This document shows, piece by piece, positions 53,732 to 63,300 of a stretch of 64,000 nt of DNA. The notes beneath the pieces were generated by a model. The model worked only from the letters and a program-made list of their open reading frames with translations, did not search any database and had not been told where the DNA came from. Numbering within the stretch: the first letter of the stretch is position 1; each line of letters begins with the position of its first letter. Both the position numbers and the translations under genes were made by a program. The DNA is taken from assembly GCF_030813915.1 (NCBI RefSeq), contig NZ_JAUSUJ010000003.1, positions 186,001-250,000 of the forward strand, in the 5' to 3' direction. This DNA comes from Rhodoplanes tepidamans (GTDB lineage: Bacteria > Pseudomonadota > Alphaproteobacteria > Rhizobiales > Xanthobacteraceae).

Positions 53732-54088
53732 TCAGCCGAGCACGGCGGGGATGCGCACCGTGCCGTCGGGGGCGGTGTCGAGCGGCACCACGCCGCGCAC
53801 CGCGGTGAGCGGCAGCGGCCCGTAGAGATGCGGGAACAGCGCCCCGCCGCGCGACGGCTCGAAGCGCAGGGCGTTGCCGAGCGCCGCCGTCGCGACCGCG
53901 ACGAGCAGGAGATCGCGCTGCCCGGAAAAATGCTTCCGCGCCGTCTCTGCGACCTGCCCGGCGGTGGAGAAGTGGATGAAGCCGTCGGCGAGGTCGACGG
54001 CCGCGCCCTTGAACACGCCGGTCGCCTCGGCCTCGCGCCACAGCCCGGCCGGGCAGATCTTGTACACGAGCTCTTCGGGCACGCTCAT
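53732..54088 (-). CDS. DUF952 family protein
   Basis: Small cytosolic protein of 118 aa matching DUF952: VYKICPAGLWREAEATGVFK (20 residues, about 8-27), DGFIHFSTAGQVAETARKHF (20 residues, about 35-54), then LRFEPSRGGALFPHLYGPLP (20 residues). These conserved segments define the family, which is structurally related to ADP-ribose/phosphotransferase-like folds; the activity is unknown. It is divergent from the lipid-kinase-like gene. Confidence 0.85.
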   Translation of the reverse strand: MSVPEELVYKICPAGLWREAEATGVFKGAAVDLADGFIHFSTAGQVAETARKHFSGQRDLLLVAVATAALGNALRFEPSRGGALFPHLYGPLPLTAVRGVVPLDTAPDGTVRIPAVLG

Positions 54089-54294
54089 CCGCTTCTCCCT
54101 CGACGGTCCACCTCATAACGGCGCATCGCGCGCCGCTCCAGCATGGCGGCGGCATGGCCCGGCTGCGGCCGAGCGCCGCGCGGGCGGCGGCCCCGGCGGA
54201 CCGAACCACTCCGCCGGTGCGGCGTTGATGCCCCGACGTGCTCTGCCGCCCGGCTCTCCCGGCCGGGCGCGCACGCGAACACCCCGGATCCGCC

Positions 54295-55230
54295 ATGCGC
54301 CGCATTCTCGTCCTGCTCAACGCCCGTGCCGGCACCGTGGTCGACTGCGGGCCGGAGACGGTGACGGCGGCGCTCGCCGCCCTCGGCGAGGGCGGCCGCC
54401 AGATCGACGTCCACATGGTCGCCCCCAAGGCGATGCCGGCCGCGATCGCCGAAGGCGCCCGCGCCTCGCACGACGCGCTGGTGGTGGGCGGCGGCGACGG
54501 CTCGGTCAATCTCGCCGCCCGGGCGCTCGCCGGGACCTCCAAGGTCCTCGGCGTGCTGCCGTTCGGCACCATGAACCTGTTCGCCCGCGACCTGCGCATG
54601 CCGGCCGGCATCGACGCGGCCGTGGCGGCGCTGAAGACCGCCGCGCCGGCCGAGGTCGACCTCGCCACCCTCGACGGCCGGGCGTTCCACTCGCTCTCCG
54701 GCATCGGCTTCTTCAGCCAGATGGCGCGGGCCCGCGAGGAGACCCGCGGCCACCCGTTCGGCCGCCTGCTCGGCGTCGCCTGGGCGGCCGTGAAGGCGCT
54801 GCGGCGGACCGGCCGCTTCCGCTTCGCGGTGGCGCTCGACGGCCGGCGCGAGGTCGTCGACGCCTATGCGGTGCTGGTGACCAACAATCGCTTCGGCCCC
54901 GACTGGCGGCGGCAGCGCCTCGACGAGGGCCTGCTCGAGGTCCACATCGCCGAGGATGCGAGCACGCTCGGCCTCGCGCGCGCCGGCGCCGATCTCCTCA
55001 CCGGCGGCTGGCGGGACAACCCCGGCATCCGCAGCATCACGGCCCGCGAGGTGACGATCGCCCATGTCCGCCGGCGCGCCTGGACGGCGACCGACGGCGA
55101 GCTCGTCCGCGCCCCGATGCCGCTGCACTACGGCGTCGCGCCGCGCGCCCTCACGGTGCTGATGGCGCCTCCCGAGGATCCGCCGACCCCGGCGGTGCGG
55201 GCGACCGCCGGCGCCGACGTGCCGGCGTGA
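54295..55230 (+). CDS. Diacylglycerol/lipid kinase catalytic domain protein
   Basis: DAGK_cat family kinase, 311 aa, likely cytosolic or membrane-peripheral. The N-terminal RILVLLNARAGTV (NxxAG), the nucleotide-binding VVGGGDGSVNLAARAL (about 62-77) and LPFGTMNLFARDL (about 91-103) are the signature. The C-terminal beta-sandwich follows (LLEVHIAED). Members phosphorylate diacylglycerol, sphingosine-like or undecaprenol-type lipids; substrate not identifiable. ATG 54295 is selected over an upstream in-frame start at 54238. Confidence 0.88.
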   Translation: MRRILVLLNARAGTVVDCGPETVTAALAALGEGGRQIDVHMVAPKAMPAAIAEGARASHDALVVGGGDGSVNLAARALAGTSKVLGVLPFGTMNLFARDLRMPAGIDAAVAALKTAAPAEVDLATLDGRAFHSLSGIGFFSQMARAREETRGHPFGRLLGVAWAAVKALRRTGRFRFAVALDGRREVVDAYAVLVTNNRFGPDWRRQRLDEGLLEVHIAEDASTLGLARAGADLLTGGWRDNPGIRSITAREVTIAHVRRRAWTATDGELVRAPMPLHYGVAPRALTVLMAPPEDPPTPAVRATAGADVPA

Positions 55231-55450
55231 CCGGCGCGAACGCCTCTTGCCAGGCCTCCTTGCCCGGGCCTCCTGGCAAGCCCCCTGCCCGGTCCCGGAC
55301 GCGGCGATGCCCGGCCGGATTCGGCATGGACGTCAAGGCGCCGCCGACGCGTGTCGCAATCCCGTCGCGTCGGCTTGCCATCCGTCCGGCGAGCCTCTAT
55401 AACCGCCCCCGCTCGCCGATGCCCCCTGGGCATCGCGCTCTCGCGGGCAC

Positions 55451-55526
55451 GCCCAGGTAGCTCAGTTGGTAGAGCACGTGACTGAAAATCACGGTGTCGG
55501 TGGTTCGATTCCGCCCCTGGGCACCA
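55451..55526 (+). tRNA. tRNA-Phe (GAA)
   Basis: A 76-nt tRNA with encoded CCA. The acceptor stem GCCCAGG pairs with CCTGGGC, D-arm GCTCAGTTGGTAGAGC, anticodon arm with GAA in ACTGAAAATC, and T-arm GGTTCGATTCC. It is intact and followed by a decayed, gene-poor segment, so it is a possible integration target, but no duplicated 3' end was found within the window. Confidence 0.97.
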
Positions 55527-56193
55527 TCTAACGTCCTGAAATCCGATCAAAAAATTCCGCACCGAGACGGTTGGCCAGCACGTTCCCGCTGGAGACACAC
55601 CGGCGACGCGAGCTCTCGGCCGGAGGCCTTAGGCCCGGGAAGCTGATGCCAGCCGCCGAGATCGCCGGTCCGACGGCGGCCGCGACCGCGTCTCGGTGCG
55701 ACCGAGGCGGCGCTCGGTCGTCTCGGCGTGGGATGTGTGTCTTTTTCATCGTCAGGAATCAAACGTCGGCATCTCTCCGCAGCGACTCCTGGTTCCCTTT
55801 CAGGCGAAGCTGTGGCCGCTGCCCGGGCGACGATGCGGTTCTCCATCCGACGATGGCAGTGCAGCGAGACGGCCGTGACGATCTTGCCGGCGAGGTCCAC
55901 CGAGCCGAGCAGAGCTAGAGGGCGGCGGAGACTTCGTCCCTATCCTTTCGCGATCGGGCACGACAGTGTCATTCGCATCTCGGCCGTTCGGCCCCTTGCG
56001 GAGACTGTCCTCGGCTCGGAGAGAGCGTTCTCGATCGGGCCGCATCTGCGGCGCTGGGCCGGAAGGTCGATTGTCGCGCGATTTTGGTTGGCCGAACTCG
56101 ATCGCCACGGCAGGCGGCGAAGCTCGTGCCGACCCGGCTGTGATCCGCGGCGAGCTCCATCACGAACCACACGGCTCCATTGACCGCACGACG
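55527..56193. other. Gene-poor region downstream of tRNA-Phe
   Basis: About 670 bp with only short, Arg/Ser-rich frames in all six phases. None gives a recognisable protein. GC is lower and base composition more mixed than in the neighbouring genes, consistent with decayed or foreign DNA. I see no insertion-sequence ends. Confidence 0.5.
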
Positions 56194-56541
56194 TCAGACC
56201 TTCCGGCTATCAGGTCTGCCGGTGCCGTTCAGGACAGCGCGCGTCGTCGGGGCCGGTCCATGGGTGTCGAGACGATTTATCGCGAGAAGTGCCGCGAGGC
56301 GCTGCCGGGTAAGATTTACACGGCTCTTTATCGTTCCGATCGCGACCTCGCAAATCGTCGCGGCATCGGCGTACGAAAAGCCCGACGCGCCTACGAGGAT
56401 CAGCGATTCCCGCTGATCGTAAGGCAGTTGCATCAGGCCGGCGCGAAACTCCACCAGCTCCATCTTGCCGTGCTGCTCGGGCGCTCTGTCATGACATGGG
56501 GACGCGGCGAGCGAGCGCCTGATACGGCACGGACGGAACTC
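56194..56541 (-). pseudogene. ECF sigma factor remnant (region 4 only)
   Basis: The minus-strand frame encodes the C-terminal half of an EcfG-type sigma factor: IRRSLAASPCHDRAPEQHGK (20 residues) linker, then VEFRAGLMQLPYDQRESLIL (20 residues), VGASGFSYADAATICEVAIG (20 residues) and TIKSRVNLTRQRLAALL, the helix-turn-helix of region 4. An in-frame TGA lies just upstream at about 56542-56544, and no region 2 (core-binding and -10 recognition) can be found in any frame upstream. It therefore cannot work as a sigma factor. A late ATG at 56463 would give an isolated 89-residue region 4, which is unlikely to be functional. Confidence 0.8.
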
Positions 56542-56809
56542 TCAACTTACTCTACACAGCTGCGCGACATCGTCACCGGTTCGTGACAAGATCCGTCGAT
56601 CGTCTGATCCGTCTCTCACGCTCTTCGAGCGACGACGCGCTTGTAATTCCCGGGTTCGATCTCCATTATGAGGATGTCCATCGATAGATGATCCGGCGAG
56701 GCGGATCGGAAGCTCATCGGGATCCGCGCCCGGACAGTCCTGCTGGAACGCAGTACGCCGATCGCCCGCGACGCAGGGCGGCGTTCCTTCGACGGAGGTG
56801 GTCCCGGCG

Positions 56810-57017
56810 ATGAACGGCACCGTGAAGTGGTTCGACCCGCAGAAGGGTTACGGCTTCATCTCGGCGGACGGCGCCGAGATCGAGACCTTCGTTCACATCG
56901 ATGCGATCGAGCGTGCCTGCCTCACCGGCTGCACGAAGGACAGAAGGTGACTTCGAGGTCGCCACCGATCCCGAGACCGGAAGGACCTGGGCTGAGAGGC
57001 TGACCGTCCTCGATTGA
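56810..57017 (+). pseudogene. Cold-shock protein gene with two frameshifts
   Basis: The first 47 codons encode a typical cold-shock domain (MNGTVKWFDPQKGYGFISAD, 20 residues, with RNP1 KGYGFI, then FVHIDAIERACLTG), but a missing base near 56930 shifts the frame and leads to TGA at 56948-56950. The next frame resumes the family sequence (LHEGQKV), a second missing base near 56951 shifts it again, and the end reads FEVATDPETGRTWAERLTVLD to TGA 57015-57017. Restoring two bases gives 210 nt, a 69-residue protein, the exact family length. GGAGGTGG precedes the start. Confidence 0.85.
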
Positions 57018-57065
57018 GGCGCTCGGTCGAGCCGGCAGCTGTGTCGGCGCTCGCACTCGTCCCGC

Positions 57066-57103
57066 CTCGTGCACCAACGTCTCGTGCACCAACGTCTCGT
57101 GCA
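57066..57103. repeat. 15-nt tandem repeat
   Basis: CTCGTGCACCAACGT is repeated twice in tandem, followed by a partial third copy (CTCGTGCA). It lies just after the decayed cold-shock gene and next to a GATATCG-containing inverted repeat (57109-57131). Confidence 0.75.
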
Positions 57104-57329
57104 AGGAACGATATCGCATCGTTCGATATCGCGCGTCGAAGAATTTGTGATCCGGCTCACGCCATCGCCGGACGCGGTGGCAGGCCTCCGTGTCCCGCAG
57201 ACCAGCGACAACGTCCCGCGGCTTCACCCGAAGTCACGTCCCGCGTTGGCCTCCTCCTCGGAACCGGACATCCTTCCGTCTCCGACCGACCGAAGTCCCC
57301 GCGCGTCGATCCCGACCTGAAAGGCAGAC

Positions 57330-60300
57330 ATGACCATCCGTCTCTCTCGCGTGCTCGGAGCACGTCGCGGCGCCTCGCCATGGAACGACCCGGCGCCGGT
57401 GCGCGAGGAGCTGTTCGGCGTCGAGCGCCTCGAGCAGCATGCCGAGAGCCTCGCCGAGGCCCAGTCGGTCACCACGAGACCACCGCGGGTCCTGCCGCTT
57501 CGGACGCGCCTGGAGGCCGACGCCGCCGCTCTCCTCGCGGCCTACCGGGCGAGCGCGGCGGAACTCGCCTGCGGTCGCGGCATCGTCCCAGCGGCGGAGT
57601 GGCTGCTCGACAATTATCATCTCGTCGAGGATCAGATCCGAGAGATCCGCGACGACCTGCCGGCCGGCTACTATCGCCAGCTTCCGAAGCTCGCGACCGG
57701 CCCGTTCGCCGGCTATCCGCGCGTCTTCGGGCTCGCCTGGGCGTACACGGCACACACCGACAGCCATTTCGATCCGGAGACGCTGCGCCACTTCATCGTC
57801 GCCTATCAGCGGGTGCAGCCGCTGACCATCGGCGAGCTGTGGGCCGTCGCCATCACGCTGCGGATCGTCCTCGTCGAGAACCTGCGGCGCCTCTCCGATC
57901 AGATCACGGCCGGCCGCGCCGCGCGAGCCGACGCCGATGCGCTGGCCGACCGCCTGCTCGCCCCGGACGGCGCCCGCTCCGCCCTCGATTTTGACATCGC
58001 CGCGCGGTCGTCCGCGCCGCTGTCCGAGATCTTCGCCGCGCAGCTCGCCAAGCGGCTGAGGGACCAGGATCCGCAGACCACCCCGACCCTCGATTGGCTG
58101 GAGAAGCGTCTCGCACGCCAGGGCATCACCATCGACGACGCCGTGCGGCACGCCCAGCAGCGGCAGGGCGCGTCGAATGTCTCGGTGCGCAACGTCATCA
58201 CCAGCATGCGGCGGATCTCCGATCTCGACTGGTCGGATCTGTTCGAGAGCGTCAGTCTCGTGGACGCGCGCCTGCGTGCGGCGAGTGATTTCGCCGCGAT
58301 GGATTTCCCGACCCGCAACCTGTACCGAAGCGCGATCGAGCTCCTGGCGCGGGGGTCGGCCAGTACCGAGCTCGAGGTCACCGATCACGCGCTCGATGCG
58401 GCCCGCCGCAGCGGGCAGGATCCGGCCGATGGTGCCGACTCCATCGACAAGGAGCGGGCCGGCGATCCCGGGTACCATCTCATCGCCGAAGGCCGTCGCG
58501 CGCTCGAGCACGCCATCGGCTTCCGGCCGCCGGCGCGGCTGCGGATCAGCCGTTTCAACGTGCGGCTCGGGATCGGCGGCTATGTCGGCGCGATCGCTCT
58601 CGTCACAGCGGTCCTGCTGGCCGGAGTGGTCTGGATGCTGGCCTCCGTCGCCGGAGCGGGCCCCCTGCTTCTCCTCGCGCTGGTCGGCGTGCTGCCGGCG
58701 AGTTCCACCGCAGTCGCGCTCGTCGACCGCGCGATCACCTGGAACTTCGGCGCCGTGACGCTTCCGGGCCTCGGCCTGACCGACGGCATCCCGCCCTCGT
58801 CGCGGACGCTCGTCGTGATGCCGACGCTGTTGACCGGCGAAGCCGATCTCCTGGAGCAGGTCGAGCGGATGGAGGTCCATCACCTCGCCACCGGCGGCGA
58901 TCTCACCTACGCGCTGCTGTCGGACGGCATCGATGCCGACAAGGAGGTCGTGGCGCGCGACGCCGTCCTGCTCGCCGCGACGGCCACCGCCATCGCGACG
59001 CTGAACCACCGGCACGGCCCCGGTCCGGACGGCGACCGCTTCCTGCTGCTGCATCGCCGCCGCGTCTACAATCCCGGCCAGGGCAAGTGGATGGGGTGGG
59101 AGCGCAAACGCGGCAAGTTGCACGAGCTGAACCGGCTGCTGCGCGGCGCGAACGACACCACTTTCATGCCGGTCGGCGGGAGAGCCCCGCACGTTCCCGC
59201 CGACGTGCGCTACGTCGTCACGCTCGATGCCGACACGCGGCTGCCGCGCGACGCGGCGCTGCGACTGATCGGGAAGATGGCGCATCCGCTCAACCGCCCG
59301 AAGTTCAGTGCCGCGGAGCAGCGCGTCGTCAACGGCTACGCCATCCTCCAGCCGCGCGTCACCCCGTCGCTGCCGGTCGGGCGCGAGGGCTCGCTCTACC
59401 AGCGGATCGTGTCCGGGCCGGGCGGGATCGATCCCTATGCGGCCGCGGTCTCCGACGTCTATCAGGATCTGTTCGGCGAGGGGTCCTACACGGGAAAGGG
59501 CATCTACGACGTCGACGCGTTCGAAGCCGCCCTCGAAGGCCGCGTGCCCGAGAACACCATGCTCAGCCACGATCTGTTCGAGGGCATCTTCGCGCGGGCC
59601 GGCCTCGCCTCCGACATCGAGGTGGTCGAGGACTTTCCATCGCGCTACGACGTCGCCGCCAAGCGCCAGCACCGCTGGGTGCGTGGCGACTGGCAGCTCC
59701 TCCCCTGGGTGTTCGGCCGGCGCACCGGATCGCGCGCCGTGCCGGCGGTCGGGCGCTGGAAGATGCTGGACAATCTCCGCCGCTCGCTGCTCGCGCCGTT
59801 CACGCTCGCCACGTTCGGAGCCGGCTGGCTGCTGCCGTGGTCCGCCGCCGCGACCGCGACGCTGATGCTCGTCGCCGCCGTCGCCGTGCCGGCCTTTCTG
59901 CCCACGGCCTTCGCGGTACTGCCGCGCCGGAGCGGCATCCGCATCCGCAACCATCTCCGCACGCTCGCCGACGATCTGCGGCTCGCCGGGCTGCAGACCG
60001 CCATGACGGTCGCGCTCCTCGCCGATCAGGCCTGGCGGGCGGGCGATGCGATCGTGCGGACGCTGGTCCGCCTGCTGACGACACGCCGGCATCTGCTCGA
60101 ATGGACCACGGCGGCGCAGTCGACCGGCAAGCCGCACCTCGGGGTCCGCGGCTTCTATCGCGACATGGCGGGCGGCACCGCACTCGGGATCGCGGTCGCG
60201 GTCGGCGCCGTGGCGCTCGCGCCGTCGTCGTGGCCGGTGGCGCTGCCGTTCGGGCTCCTGTGGCTGGCGGCGCCGGCGCTGGCCCAACGGGTGAGCCGGT

Positions 60301-63300
60301 CGCCGAGCATCGCCGGACGACTCGCGGTCTCCGATCAGGACGCGCGGGCGCTGCGCCTCGTGGCGCGGCGGACCTGGCGGTTCTTCGAGACCTTCGTGAC
60401 GCCGGACGACGGCATGCTGCCGCCGGACAATTTCCAGGAGGACCCGAGGCCGGTCGTCGCCCACCGCACCTCGCCGACCAACATGGGCCTCTATCTGCTC
60501 TCCGCCGTCTCGGCGCGCGACCTCGGCTGGGCCGGCACCAGCGAGACGGTCGAGCGCCTGGAGGCGACGCTCGGCGCGATGCGGGCGCTGCCGCGCTTCA
60601 GGGGGCACTTCTACAACTGGTACGGCACCCGCGACCGCCGGGTGCTGGAGCCCGCCTATGTCTCGTCGGTCGACAGCGGCAATCTCGCCGGCTACCTGCT
60701 CGCGCTCGCCAATGCCTGCGAGGAATGGGTCGATGCCGTCCAGGCGCCGGACGCGCGAAGCGGCATGCGCGATCACCTCCACCTGGCACGCGAGGCGGCC
60801 GGGTCGCTGCCCGCGGCGGCCAGCGAGGCCGGACGGCGGCTCGCCGCCGCACTCGACGATATCGACGTCCAGCTCGGGAGCGGGCAGACGATCGAGGCGG
60901 CGTCGCCGGCCCTGAAGCGGCTCGCCGAGAAGGCCGGCCGGATGGCCCGCGCGCTGGTGCCGGCCGCCGCGAGCGACGATGCTCCGGATCTGGTGTTCTG
61001 GATCGAGGCGCTGAGCCGGTCGGTGACAGAGCACGACCGTGACCGGGACCACGCCCGTCACGACCTCGGAGCCCGCTTGGCGGCGCTCGCCGACACGGCG
61101 CGCGCCATGGCGATGGCGATGGACTTCGCCTTCCTGGTCAATCCCGACCGCAAGCTCCTGTCGATCGGCTATTCGGTGGCCGATCGCCGGCTCGATCCGG
61201 GCTGCTACGACCTGCTCGCATCGGAGGCTCGGCTCGCGAGCCTGTTCGCCGTCGCCAAGGGCGACGTCCCGACCCGTCACTGGTTCCGGCTCGGCCGCAC
61301 CGCGACGCCGCTCGGCAGCGGCTCGGCGCTCGTGTCCTGGTCGGGCTCGATGTTCGAGTATCTGATGCCGGCCCTGGTGATGCGGGCGCCGGCCGGCAGC
61401 CTGCTGGAGCAGACCAGCCGGCTGGTGGTGGCGCGCCAGCAGGCCTACGGGCGCTCGCTCGGCGTTCCATGGGGCATCTCGGAATCCGCCTACAACGCCC
61501 GCGACGCAGAATTCACCTATCAGTATTCAAACTTCGGCGTCCCCGGCCTCGGCCTGAAGCGCGGCCTTTCCGACGACGTGGTGATCGCGCCTTACGCGAC
61601 GGGACTCGCGGCCATGGTGGATCCGCACGGCGCCTGCGACAACTATGCGCGGATCGCCACGATGGGCGGGCGCGGCCGCTACGGCTTCTACGAAGCCCTC
61701 GACTTCACCCCGGCGCGGCTGCCCGAGGGCGAGCGCGTCGCCGTCGTCCGCACCGTCATGGCCCATCACCAGGGCATGACCATCGTGGCGATCGCCAACA
61801 CGGTCCAGGGCGGCCGCATGCGGGCCCGGTTCCACCGCGAGCCGATGATCCAGGCCAGCGAGCTGCTGCTCCAGGAGCGCATGCCGCGCGAGGTCGTGGT
61901 CGCGCGTCCGCGCGCCGAGGAGCTGAACACCGCGACGCTGCAGGCCGGCGCCGCTGTGCCGATGGTGCGCCGCGTGTCGGCGACGACCGGCCACGCCCCG
62001 ATCACCCATCTCCTGTCGAACGGCCGTTACAGCGTGATGCTGACGGCCGCCGGCTCCGGCTACAGTCGCTGGCGCGACATCGCCGTCACCCGCTGGCGCG
62101 AGGACGCGACCCAGGACGACTGGGGCTCCTATATCGTCCTTCGCGATGTGCGCAGCGGGCGCGTCTGGTCGGCCGGCGTACAGCCGATCGGTGCAGCCGA
62201 CAGCAGCGACGTCGTGTTCGGCGAGGATCACGCCGCGTTCGTCCGCCACGACGGCACGCTGACGACCGCCATGGAGGTGCTGGTCTCCGGCGAGCACGAC
62301 GGCGAGGTCCGCCGCGTCACGCTGACCAACAACGGACGTCAGACGTGCGACATCGAGCTCACCTCTTATGCCGAGGTGGTGCTGACGACGCCAGCCGCCG
62401 ACGCGGCGCATCCGGCCTTCGCCAAGCTGTTCGTCGAGACCGAGCACGTCGCCGAGCTCGGGGCGCTCGTCGCGACACGCCGCCCACGCGCGCACGGCGA
62501 GCCGCAGGTGTTCGCCGCGCACTTCGCCGTTGTGGAGGGCGAGATCGCCGCCGATCCGCAATACGAGACGGATCGGGCCCGCTTCGTCGGACGCGGCCGC
62601 ACCGTCGCCACGGCGGCCGGGTTCCTCGACGGCCGGCCGTTGTCCAACACGGTCGGCACGGTCCTCGACCCGATCTTCGCGCAGCGGCGGCGCGTGGTGG
62701 TTCCGCCGGGACGGACCGTGCGGGTGGCGTTCTGGACCGTCGTCGCATCGTCGCGTGCCGAGCTGCTCGATCTCGTCGACACGCTGCACGACCGCAACGC
62801 TTACGACCGCGCCGGGACGCTCGCCTGGACGCAAGCCCAGGTCCAGCTCCGCCATCTCGGCATCGACGCCGAGGAAGCCGCGGACTTCCAGGATCTCGCG
62901 GCCCCGATCCTCTATGCCGACCGGCGCTTCCGGGCGGCCCCCGACGCGATCCTGCGCGGGGCCGGCTCGCAAACCGGCCTGTGGCCGCTCGCCATCTCGG
63001 GCGACCTGCCGATCGTGCTCCTGCGCATCGACGACGTCGAGGACATCGCCCAGGTCCGCCAGCTCCTGCGGGCGCACGAGTACTGGCGCATCAAGCGGCT
63101 CGCGGTCGATCTCGTCATCGTCAACGAGCACGCCTCGTCCTATCTGCAGGATCTCCAGGTCGCGATCGAGACCGCAGTGCGCAGCAGCCAGACCCGGCCG
63201 CGGCTCGGCGACGCGCTCGCGCAGGGGTCGGTCCACACGCTGCGTGCCGATCTGATGGGCGCCGAAGCGCGCGCCCTGCTCCAGTCGGTCGCCCGCGTCG

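Noticed and set aside
55451-55526. tRNA-Phe as an attL site of a genomic island within this window
   Set aside because: No duplicate of the tRNA 3' end and no integrase gene are present up to 64000; only the decayed region hints at past integration.
57234-61280. A 1,348-codon open frame on the minus strand
   Set aside because: It is antisense to the glucan synthase, rich in Arg/Gly/His repeats typical of high-GC antisense frames, and has no domain. Similar long antisense frames over nusA, infB and pnp were rejected for the same reason.
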